Assembly: GCA_045578865.1 (NCBI GenBank)
Contig: JAZNLB010000009.1
Location: 1-27,487 of the forward strand
Reading direction: 5' to 3'
Source of the DNA: RGIG2041 sp045578865
Lineage (GTDB): Bacteria; Bacillota; Clostridia; UBA1381; UMGS1253
Length of the DNA stretch: 27,487 bases
Part shown: piece after piece, positions 1 through 5,896 of the stretch
Layout: each line of letters starts with the position of its first letter
Position numbering within the stretch: the first letter of the stretch is position 1
Made by a program: the position numbers and the translations under genes
The notes under the pieces: generated by a model
Databases searched by the model: none
The model's input: only the letters and a program-made list of their open reading frames with translations
What the model was told of the DNA's origin: nothing

Positions 1-155
1 ATATAAATTAAACTAAATATATATTTTAGTATTCCATTTCCAAAATGATGGATTATATCGCTAACAATTAAGAGTATAAAAGAAACAGATAATATAACGC
101 ACCACATCAATAGTAAAAGAATTGATAATAACACATTTGTAACTTTCAAACTCAT
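1..155 (-). CDS. Small membrane protein, partial (open at window start)
   Basis: An ATG at 155 on the minus strand opens 51 codons without a stop, running off the window edge. Just upstream (about 161-170) is a ribosome site reading GAGAGGTG. The visible protein starts MSLKVTNVLLSILLLLMW and is hydrophobic from about residue 8 to 32, followed by a short polar stretch with HH and FGNG, so one membrane segment is likely. It starts 36 nt after the end of the four-helix-bundle gene on the same strand and is probably co-transcribed with it. I do not recognise the family. The AT-rich codons match the neighbouring four-helix gene and differ from the more GC-rich genes beyond 840. Confidence 0.55.
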   Translation of the reverse strand, partial: MSLKVTNVLLSILLLLMWCVILSVSFILLIVSDIIHHFGNGILKYIFSLIY

Positions 156-191
156 CTAATCACCTCTCAAAACCTAAGCAGGTTTGTAAAC

Positions 192-542
192 TTATTTCTT
201 CTTTGCTGTAGTCACAGAAGCTATAAGCAATTTTCTAATTTTACTGCATTTCTCATACATCTCAGTGTATTCATCTTCTGTTATCATTTTCGTTTCTTTA
301 AAAAGTCCTAACCAATAATCGCTTTCGTAACATTCTTTTAAAGCAATTTGAAATTTATTTATAAAATCCGCTTTACTTGCTGCATAATTGGCTTCGTGAA
401 TATTGGCTCCAATGCTTGTACCACTTCTCAAAAGTTGATTTAACAGCACATTCCCTTTTCTGTTTTCCTTTATCTCTGTACACAGATTAACAATATCAAC
501 TGCAAATTGTTTTGATAAATCTACAAGCTTGTTTTCTTTCAT
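192..542 (-). CDS. Four helix bundle protein (S23 / 23S rRNA intervening-sequence protein family)
   Basis: A 116-aa protein of usual family length, all-helical in appearance. It carries the family's typical central signature RSGTSIGANIHEANYA (about residues 40-55), followed by KADFINKFQIALKECYESDYWLGL. This family was first found in intervening sequences of 23S rRNA genes and also includes homologues of the Avd accessory protein of diversity-generating retroelements; members are small basic four-helix bundles that can bind nucleic acid. No reverse transcriptase or template repeat is visible here, so the role is unknown. GGAG sits 8 nt before the ATG. The leader between promoter (743-771) and start holds an array of small hairpins (559-741). 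Family call firm, function open. Confidence 0.85.
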   Translation of the reverse strand: MKENKLVDLSKQFAVDIVNLCTEIKENRKGNVLLNQLLRSGTSIGANIHEANYAASKADFINKFQIALKECYESDYWLGLFKETKMITEDEYTEMYEKCSKIRKLLIASVTTAKKK

Positions 543-558
543 ATCATTTCTCCATTTT

Positions 559-741
559 ATGAATTGACAACTATGTTGTCATGAATTGGCGTTACGCCAT
601 GATTTCTCGCTTCGCTCCATGAATTGAATTGCCTTTTAATGCACCGACAGGTGCAATTCATGAGTCGCAAGGCTCAATTCATGAAATCACAGATTTCAAT
701 TCACGCCGAAGGCAATTCATTGATTTCATCAAAGATGAAAT
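559..741. repeat. Array of short hairpins separated by ATGAATT / AATTCAT words
   Basis: About seven small inverted repeats are strung together by a 7-nt word. On the left half the word reads ATGAATT (559, 581, 619; variant ATGATTT at 599); on the right half it reads as the reverse complement, AATTCAT. Hairpins include GACAAC-TAT-GTTGTC (566-580), GGCG-TTA-CGCC (588-598), GCACC-GACA-GGTGC (641-654), GAGTC-GCAA-GGCTC (about 662-675), GAAATC-ACA-GATTTC, GCC-GAA-GGC and GATTTCATC-AAA-GATGAAATC (722-742). Because the words flip orientation in the middle, the whole array could also fold into one long stem with side hairpins. It lies in the predicted 5' leader of the four-helix-bundle gene. Confidence 0.75.
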
Positions 742-742
742 C

Positions 743-771
743 ATTATATCACAGACTAATTAAAACCACAA
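743..771 (-). promoter_or_regulatory. Promoter for the four-helix-bundle gene
   Basis: Minus strand: TTGTGG (766-771), 17-nt spacer, TATAAT (743-748). The -10 is perfect and the -35 is partial. A start near 736 would place the whole hairpin array in the 5' leader. Confidence 0.55.
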
Positions 772-799
772 TAAATTTTTGCAATTTTGCTAATTTTTG

Positions 800-842
800 C
801 AAAAAATGCCTATGCAACAATTCTTGCACAGGCATTTTTTGC
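800..842 (-). terminator. Rho-independent terminator after hydE
   Basis: Just after the hydE stop, the minus strand reads AAAAAATGCCTGTGCAA, a 6-nt loop, then TTGCATAGGCATTTTTT, with one mismatch in a roughly 17-bp stem and a U-run. The flanking A/T runs make it usable from both strands, although nothing obvious converges on it from the plus strand. Confidence 0.85.
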
Positions 843-1880
843 TCATTTTGGCGCATCGCCGCGGTCTTCAACCACCGCATAACCGATGTTTTGCATTCTT
901 TCTTTAAGTTCTTCGAGCATCTGTGCAGACTCTGCTCCGCTCGAAAGTTTGTTATTGTAAAGCGCATAACTTCCGCGTGTTTGAAGCGGCGACAAATTCG
1001 GCATTACAACATTGGCGCCTGCCAAAATGCCCATTTCCCTGCCCTGCGGATGAATACTGCCCAGCGCCGTCGTCGCCGGCAAAAGCACTTTCGGAAGCAT
1101 CAGTCGTATAATCGCCAGAAGTTTAAGTGTCATCGTCAAATCGCCTGCCTCGTGTGCGGCAAACGGTGTATCACAATGCGGAATAAACGGGCCGATACCA
1201 ACCATGTGCGGCTCAAAGCGCTTTAAAAAGCGCAAATCCGCCAAAATATGCTCCATAGTCTGATAAGGCGAGCCGACCATAAATCCCGCGCCGACCTGAT
1301 AGCCGATATATTTCAAATCCTCCAAACACTTTTTGCGCGTTTCAAGTGTCATCGACTGCGGATGCAGTTTGGCATAATGCACTCTGTCTGCAGTTTCGTG
1401 ACGCAACAGATAACGATCCGCACCGGCATCATACATCGCCTTGTAACTTGCAAAACTGCGCTCCCCGAGCGAAAGCGTAACGGCACATTCAGGATAGCGT
1501 TTTTTGATTTCGCTGACGATATCGCACACAAATTCGTCCGTAAAGGCCAAATCCTCCCCGCCCTGCAAAACAAAAGTGCGAAAACCGAGCATATACCCTT
1601 CCTCTGCACAAGACAAAATCTGCTCAGCACTCAAACGGTAGCGCTCCGCCTTGGCATTACCCGCACGGATACCGCAGTAGTAGCAGTTGTTTTTGCAATA
1701 ACTGCTCACCTCAATGAGTCCGCGAATGAAAATTTTGTTATCAAAATGCTGCTTACGCACCGCATCCGCTTTTGCATAAAGATAGTCGAGCATGCTTTGA
1801 TTTTTCAAATACAAAAGCGCTTTCATTTCCTCAATAGGCAGTTGCCCTGTGGCAGCAAGCTTGTCTATAATCAGTTTCAT
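843..1880 (-). CDS. hydE: [FeFe]-hydrogenase H-cluster maturase, radical SAM enzyme HydE
   Basis: A 345-aa radical SAM protein of the BioB/HydE/PylB group. The cluster motif CKNNCYYC is at residues 62-69 (C62, C66, C69) inside RGLIEVSSYC, as in HydE. GIGPFIPHCDTPF and a C-terminal NLSPLQTRG-like segment also fit HydE. HydE acts in the cytosol with HydF and HydG to build the 2Fe subcluster of [FeFe] hydrogenase. The longer open frame upstream was rejected: the chosen ATG at 1880 is preceded by GGGAAGG and begins the conserved protein. It lies 245 nt downstream of scfB on the same strand and is followed by a strong terminator. HydF, HydG and the hydrogenase are not in this window. PylB (methylornithine synthase) is the nearest alternative but fits less well. 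Confidence 0.88.
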   Translation of the reverse strand: MKLIIDKLAATGQLPIEEMKALLYLKNQSMLDYLYAKADAVRKQHFDNKIFIRGLIEVSSYCKNNCYYCGIRAGNAKAERYRLSAEQILSCAEEGYMLGFRTFVLQGGEDLAFTDEFVCDIVSEIKKRYPECAVTLSLGERSFASYKAMYDAGADRYLLRHETADRVHYAKLHPQSMTLETRKKCLEDLKYIGYQVGAGFMVGSPYQTMEHILADLRFLKRFEPHMVGIGPFIPHCDTPFAAHEAGDLTMTLKLLAIIRLMLPKVLLPATTALGSIHPQGREMGILAGANVVMPNLSPLQTRGSYALYNNKLSSGAESAQMLEELKERMQNIGYAVVEDRGDAPK

Positions 1881-2124
1881 AGTACCTTCCCTTGTTTTTC
1901 TGCATGGTTTTATCAACACTTCATATGTAAAATCTGTTTGAAGATGAAAACAATACATTCTTTTTTACAGTCAGTCGGCGCAAGAAGCGATGACGAACCT
2001 ATTGCTTGCCATATCCAAAGTAATCGTCACTGTTAAATCCATCAAAACGGATATACAACTGTATCGGTTACATATTATATACCCATCCGCATCCGTAAAA
2101 ACGAAAATGCGTTTGGCGCTTTAA
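1881..2124 (-). other. scfB-hydE intergenic spacer, possible weak promoter
   Basis: No convincing gene here; a 23-codon ATG frame ending near 1968 is probably noise. A TATAAT hexamer lies on the minus strand at 2074-2079 (inside GGTATATAATATG) without a good -35 at 16-18 nt. hydE could therefore have its own start site or be read through from scfB. Neither a clear terminator nor a known riboswitch is visible. Confidence 0.35.
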
Positions 2125-3498
2125 TCAATTTTCCAACTGTGCAATTTTCACCATTAAAGCACATTCGATGCGCTTTTTAAATAATTTACAACCGTACTCG
2201 TACACACCGGAAATACTGCCCGCAGCGTGGCACGCATTTGCCGCGCAACCGCCTGCACAGTAAAGTTTTGCCCAGCAATCCTTGCACGCAGGACGGGTAT
2301 AACAGTTGCAACTTGCAAATTCATCCCGAAGCGCCGTATTGGTCACCCCATCATAGATGTTGCCCATACTGTACTTTTCATCCCCAACGAACTGATGACA
2401 CGGATAGAGTTCCCCCCACGGTGTTACCGCCAGATACTCCGTGCCCGAACCGCAGCCAGACACACGCTTGTAGATACACGGCCCACCCGTCAAGCTAATC
2501 ATATAATGATAAAATGTAAATCCCTTACCCTCTTTTTTGCGGCGTATCATTTCTACCGCCAGTTTTTCATACTGGTCAAACAACACCGGCAAATCTGCTT
2601 CGGTGAGTGCACACGGGTCGGACGGATCGCACACCACAGGCTCCATACTAAGCTCCTTAAAACCAAGGTCTGCCATATGCAAAATATCGCTTAAAAAGTC
2701 TGTGTTATGATGTGTATATGTACCGCGCACATAATAACTTTTATCACCGCGCTTTTCTACGAAATCCAAAAATTTCGGCACAATCTTTTCATAACTGCCG
2801 CGCCCTGCATGGTCCACGCGAAACCGGTCATGCACGCCTTGTCTGCCGTCTAAGCTAAGCACAACATTGTGTATTTCCTTATTACAAAACTCTGTAACCT
2901 CATCGTCTAAAAGCACGCCGTTCGTCGTGAGGGTAAATCGAATGTTATTATTGTGTGCTTTTTCCAGTTCTCTTCCATAGGCCACAAGCGCCTTGACAAC
3001 CTCCCAATTCATAAGCGGCTCGCCGCCGAAGAAGTCCACATCGAGATTTTTATGCGTACCCGAATTTTCAATCAAAAAGTCGAGTGCGCGCTTGCCCACC
3101 TCCAGACTCATAAGCGCACGATCGCCGTGATATTCACCCTGCGATGCAAAGCAATAAGAGCAATTTAAATTACACACATGTGCCACATGCAGGCACAGTG
3201 CCTTAATCGAAAGATTGCTGCGTCTGTAATTTTTGGCAATTTCTTCATAAGCATCTTTTGTAAAGAGCTTGCCCTTTTGTTTTAATTCCTCCACATCAGC
3301 GATGCATGCGCGCACCTCCTCGGAGTTCACATCCGAAGTGCCTTTGTACTTTTCCAAAATCAATGCCTCAATTTCCAAAGGCGACTTCGTTTCATACATC
3401 TCAATGATGTCATACGCCACATCATCAACCACATGCACCGAGCCGGAAAATACATCGAGCACAATATTGTATCCGTTTAATTTATACTGGTGAACCAT
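2125..3498 (-). CDS. scfB: SCIFF peptide maturase, radical SAM/SPASM thioether-forming enzyme
   Basis: A 457-aa protein. The N-terminal 90 or so residues resemble the RiPP recognition domain of peptide maturases. The radical SAM motif CNLNCSYC is at residues 109-116 (C109, C113, C116), with FFGGEP about 45 residues later. The C-terminal SPASM region carries cysteines for two auxiliary 4Fe-4S clusters: CGSG, the YPCHQF segment, and a CNCYTRPACKDCWAKLYCAG run. Enzymes of this family install thioether bonds from the precursor's cysteines to nearby residues (ranthipeptide class). The precursor gene scfA lies immediately upstream at 3573-3719, separated by a terminator-like hairpin. GAGGT precedes the ATG. 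I see no transporter or peptidase next to it, as is usual for SCIFF loci. Confidence 0.95.
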   Translation of the reverse strand: MVHQYKLNGYNIVLDVFSGSVHVVDDVAYDIIEMYETKSPLEIEALILEKYKGTSDVNSEEVRACIADVEELKQKGKLFTKDAYEEIAKNYRRSNLSIKALCLHVAHVCNLNCSYCFASQGEYHGDRALMSLEVGKRALDFLIENSGTHKNLDVDFFGGEPLMNWEVVKALVAYGRELEKAHNNNIRFTLTTNGVLLDDEVTEFCNKEIHNVVLSLDGRQGVHDRFRVDHAGRGSYEKIVPKFLDFVEKRGDKSYYVRGTYTHHNTDFLSDILHMADLGFKELSMEPVVCDPSDPCALTEADLPVLFDQYEKLAVEMIRRKKEGKGFTFYHYMISLTGGPCIYKRVSGCGSGTEYLAVTPWGELYPCHQFVGDEKYSMGNIYDGVTNTALRDEFASCNCYTRPACKDCWAKLYCAGGCAANACHAAGSISGVYEYGCKLFKKRIECALMVKIAQLEN

Positions 3499-3513
3499 AA
3501 TCTTACCTCAAAC

Positions 3514-3549
3514 AAAAAGCCTCATAATGTCGAATTATGAGACTTTTTT
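3514..3549 (-). terminator. Attenuator-type terminator between scfA and scfB
   Basis: The plus strand reads CTCATAAT (3521-3528), loop GTCGA, ATTATGAG (3534-3541), flanked by A-run and T-run that extend the stem and supply a U-tract on the minus-strand transcript. It sits 24 nt after the scfA stop and just before the scfB ribosome site, so partial termination would give more precursor message than maturase message. Confidence 0.75.
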
Positions 3550-3572
3550 CTCTCGTATTTATCTTTTGATAC

Positions 3573-3719
3573 TTATCTGTTTTCGTTTTCGCAATCCTGA
3601 TTTGCTACGCCGCAGGAAGTCTTGCAAGCAGACTGGCAGGAAGTCTGACACTCGCCGCAGCCGCCGGTCTTAACAGATTCGTTTAAATCACGAGTTTCAA
3701 TCGTTACAATTCTCTTCAT
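3573..3719 (-). CDS. scfA: Six-cysteine ranthipeptide precursor SCIFF
   Basis: A 48-codon gene starting at ATG 3719 and ending at TAA 3573-3575. The leader begins MKRIVTIETRDLNESVK, followed by the cysteine core CGECQTSCQSACKTSC and a final NQDC near the C-terminus. Six cysteines are at residues 21, 24, 28, 32, 36 and 43, matching the SCIFF family (six cysteines in about forty-five residues). Each core cysteine is followed closely by T, S or another acceptor candidate. A strong ribosome site (AAAAAAGGAG) lies 8 nt upstream, directly after the structured leader RNA. The maturase scfB follows on the same strand. The mature product and biological role are not visible; SCIFF peptides are near-universal in Clostridia. 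Confidence 0.95.
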   Translation of the reverse strand: MKRIVTIETRDLNESVKTGGCGECQTSCQSACKTSCGVANQDCENENR

Positions 3720-3737
3720 GGTTTTCGCTCCTTTTTT

Positions 3738-3762
3738 AGCCGAGGGAAGTCGAATCCCTTAG
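3738..3762. repeat. Left 25-nt inverted end of the scfA leader element
   Basis: Matches the reverse complement of 3988-4012 at 21 of 25 positions. It can also fold alone: 3742-3747 with 3755-3760 around a 7-nt loop (TTCGACT on the minus strand, like a tRNA T-loop). Confidence 0.8.
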
Positions 3763-3987
3763 GCCCTATACTTGTTAAATTACCGCCCTTTGGCATTGCC
3801 GTTCTCGCAAGGCGCCAGCCTTGCTTCACCCTTACGCAGCCAAAGGACAATCATTTCTCTGCGTATAGGGTCTGCGAGTTTAAAAAGAGAAAATTCGGAT
3901 GAAAAACAAGGATAAAATTTATGTGCATACCCCTCGTATGTATATAAATTTTTCTGCAGTATTTCGCTGAATTTGCCTTCTTAAACC

Positions 3988-4012
3988 CTGAGGGGTTCGT
4001 CTCCCCTCGGCT
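3988..4012. repeat. Right 25-nt inverted end of the scfA leader element
   Basis: Partner of 3738-3762. It folds alone as GAGGGG (3990-3995), loop TTCGTCT, CCCCTC (4003-4008). Three of the four differences from the left copy keep the internal hairpin paired (an A-T pair becomes G-C; a G-U becomes G-C) and the fourth is in the loop. Confidence 0.8.
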
Positions 4013-4025
4013 TAAATATACGATC

Positions 4026-4054
4026 ATTATACCATACCGCAAAACCACTGTCAA
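4026..4054 (-). promoter_or_regulatory. Perfect-consensus promoter for the leader RNA-scfA-scfB unit
   Basis: Minus strand: TTGACA (4049-4054), 17-nt spacer, TATAAT (4026-4031), an exact vegetative sigma consensus. The -35 overlaps the stop codon of the upstream decarboxylase gene. The expected start is near 4019, a few bases before the first helix of the structured leader. Confidence 0.9.
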
Positions 4055-5466
4055 GAAGCGATTACGGCAATTTCGTCATTTTTCTCACTCCGGCTTTTAT
4101 GCAGTTCGATACCGCTTCCAAGCAATTTAGAAATATGCTGCACATGCTCACGAGCAATTCTCTCGCCCGGAATCAAAATCGGAATCCCCGGCGGATATGC
4201 CCAAATATACTCGGCGCACACTTCGCCCTCGCTTTCGGCAATCGTGCGGCAGGCAAACTCCGCCTCCAACGCCGTTTCCGGCAAAAGCACCATTTCCGGT
4301 AAAAGCACCGCCTGCGCCGCCGTCTTTTTCTTTGAACTGCAATCGCGGTCGATTTCTAAAAGCGCCTCTGCCAAAATGCTGACAGACTCTATACTGTCGC
4401 CTGCGCCCGTCATAGCAAGCACGCCCTCGGCACACACCATCTCAACATCAATTTTATATTCCGAAAGCCGCGCCGCCAACTGCGGACCGGTTAAATTACA
4501 CGCATGGGTGGAAATATAAATTTTAGATTGGTCAAATGCGTACACCTGCTCAGGCAAGTTTTCTCCGTAGCCAAGCACGCTCAAATACTCAAGTTGCTGT
4601 GCCCAAATGGAAAACCCTGCAAGTCCAACCAGCCACGCATCAAACCAAGTCTTATCCTGCGTCATTTTTCGCACGCAACCATCTGCGGAAATCAGCAAGG
4701 GATAGGACGGGCTGCTCGTTTCAAACACTGCCAGCTGATGCGAAAGTCGTTTTAAATCCACACGCTCGGAGCACACATGCAAAATCGCCGTCTGCGTAAA
4801 TACAGGGAGCGTCTTGTGTAAACTTTGCACAACCAAATCCGCACCGCACTGCACCGCACCTTTTTCAAATGCGGGATTGAGTCCCAAATGTGCACCGTGT
4901 GCCTCATCTACCAAAAGCGCCGCACCATGTTGGTGTACTGCATCTGCAATTTGGCAAATATCTGAAAGCACACCCTCATAGGTCGGACTCGTTACAATCA
5001 CCAAAACAATATCACCGTGCGCCGCAAAAGCCGCCTCGATTTGCGCCGGTGTTACTGAACCACATACACCAAATCCGTCCACCGCTTCAGGCAACGCAAA
5101 GACCGGTTTCAGACCGCAAAGCTCAATGGCATGATAAACCGACTTGTGTGCATTTCGGCAAACCAGCACCTTGTCGCCGCGCCGTGTAAGCGTTCTGATC
5201 CCTGCCAAAATACCGCAACTGCTCCCATTCACGAGATAAAACGATTCTCGGCTTCCCCATAATTTCGCTGCAAGTTCCATCGACGATTTTAAAACACCTG
5301 TCGGCGCATGCAAATTATCCGTATAGTCTAATTCCGTATAGTCGAGCGAAGCATCGATTTGCATATACGGCACAATCGCACCTCGACGCTTGTGTCCGGG
5401 CATATGCATCGGGATACGCGCCTCTGCGCTATATTCACTTAAATATGTGTGTAAATCTTTTTCCAT
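4051..5466 (-). CDS. Orn/Lys/Arg decarboxylase-family PLP enzyme
   Basis: About 471 aa from ATG 5466. The opening MHMPGHKRRG (about residues 20-29) is the family's N-terminal signature. DEAHGAH is at 187-193, with the aspartate expected to contact the PLP ring nitrogen, and SLHKTL at 215-220 holds the PLP-binding lysine K218. The length matches the short form (YaaO/SpeA-like), without the N-terminal wing domain of E. coli-type enzymes. The substrate (lysine, arginine or ornithine) cannot be read from sequence by eye; the product would be cadaverine, agmatine or putrescine. The 5466 start is one base after the stop of the 2H-phosphoesterase gene, which suggests translational coupling. A start 33 nt earlier would overlap that gene. 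Confidence 0.88.
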   Translation of the reverse strand: MEKDLHTYLSEYSAEARIPMHMPGHKRRGAIVPYMQIDASLDYTELDYTDNLHAPTGVLKSSMELAAKLWGSRESFYLVNGSSCGILAGIRTLTRRGDKVLVCRNAHKSVYHAIELCGLKPVFALPEAVDGFGVCGSVTPAQIEAAFAAHGDIVLVIVTSPTYEGVLSDICQIADAVHQHGAALLVDEAHGAHLGLNPAFEKGAVQCGADLVVQSLHKTLPVFTQTAILHVCSERVDLKRLSHQLAVFETSSPSYPLLISADGCVRKMTQDKTWFDAWLVGLAGFSIWAQQLEYLSVLGYGENLPEQVYAFDQSKIYISTHACNLTGPQLAARLSEYKIDVEMVCAEGVLAMTGAGDSIESVSILAEALLEIDRDCSSKKKTAAQAVLLPEMVLLPETALEAEFACRTIAESEGEVCAEYIWAYPPGIPILIPGERIAREHVQHISKLLGSGIELHKSRSEKNDEIAVIAS

Positions 5467-5467
5467 A

Positions 5468-5884
5468 CTACGCTCTTTTCTCGATATCCGCACCGACATC
5501 TTCTATATAGCCGCCAAAAACACCCTCCAACACAAAAGGAGCAATAGGCAAAAACAAAAGTTTTCCTGTATCCACCGTATGCGCGCCTTCTGCCACCGAA
5601 AGAGTGATGTGCGGCACCGCAATCGCATCTGCCATGGCTTGCAGATGTGCATCTTCACAGCGCACCTGCACCGCCAGCCCTTCATTTTTCCCGTCATTTC
5701 CGTAGCCAACAACTGTCAAAAACACCCTTTGTCCGAATAGCGATGTGTCTACCGTTTCCGGCATATACAAAAAGGTCACATGCGGAGAAGCTATACTGCG
5801 AAAAAGCGGCGTTCTTTCAAGCGGCGCACATGCCGCTTCCAGCACATCTTTTTTAATAAAACAGCCGACATATTTATACTGCAA
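5468..5884 (-). CDS. 2H-phosphoesterase-like protein of unknown substrate
   Basis: A 138-aa protein with two H-x-T motifs, HVT at residues 35-37 and HIT at 92-94, spaced about 55 residues apart with beta-rich sequence around them. This is the hallmark of the 2H phosphoesterase fold (LigT/ThpR, CPDase). The family hydrolyses or forms 2',3'-cyclic or 2'-5' phosphodiester bonds, but this protein is shorter than ThpR and the substrate is unknown. The start codon is TTG at 5884, supported by GAGGTGAT six bases upstream; no in-frame ATG fits. It lies between the membrane-protein gene (12 nt upstream) and the decarboxylase (1 nt downstream), all on the minus strand. The fold assignment rests on the two motifs only. 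Confidence 0.65.
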   Translation of the reverse strand: MQYKYVGCFIKKDVLEAACAPLERTPLFRSIASPHVTFLYMPETVDTSLFGQRVFLTVVGYGNDGKNEGLAVQVRCEDAHLQAMADAIAVPHITLSVAEGAHTVDTGKLLFLPIAPFVLEGVFGGYIEDVGADIEKRA

Positions 5885-5896
5885 TCCACAATCACC

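Larger units (their letters stand above)
3738..4012 (-). ncRNA. Structured leader RNA (or small inverted-repeat element) upstream of scfA
   Basis: Nested complementary segments organise the whole 275 nt. A closing helix pairs 3738-3746 with 4004-4012 (AGCCGAGGG/CCCTCGGCT). A second helix pairs 3764-3771 with 3863-3870 (CCCTATAC/GTATAGGG), enclosing 3787-3794 with 3839-3846 (CCTTTGGC/GCCAAAGG) and a hairpin 3807-3813/3818-3824 (GCAAGGC-GCCA-GCCTTGC). In the 5' half, 3891-3896 pairs with 3969-3974 and encloses a two-part hairpin at 3917-3949. It begins about 7 nt inside the predicted start of a perfect promoter and ends against the scfA ribosome site. I compared it by eye with tmRNA, RNase P RNA, SRP RNA, 6S, T-box and common riboswitch signatures and recognise none. 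A MITE inserted downstream of a promoter is the main alternative. Confidence 0.65.

Noticed and set aside
192..542. Diversity-generating retroelement accessory protein (Avd)
   Set aside because: The protein family is related, but no reverse transcriptase, template repeat or variable repeat is visible within the window.
559..742. CRISPR array, because a word recurs at fairly regular intervals
   Set aside because: The repeats are only 7 nt, change orientation in the middle, and the intervening units are palindromes of 9-21 nt rather than unique spacers. No cas genes are present.
624..1226. Long plus-strand frames opposite hydE
   Set aside because: They are antisense shadows; the minus-strand HydE motifs and ribosome site account for the region.
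3738..4019. tmRNA, suggested by a T-loop-like TTCGACT on a 5-bp stem next to an acceptor-like helix
   Set aside because: There is no tag-coding frame ending in ALAA or similar, no 3' CCA, no conserved tmRNA 5' segment, and the length is about 70 nt too short. The T-loop resemblance is explained by the inverted end copies.
3851..4054. 67-codon frame on the minus strand inside the scfA leader
   Set aside because: It starts in front of the predicted transcription start, has no ribosome site and follows RNA-type inverted repeats rather than codon bias.
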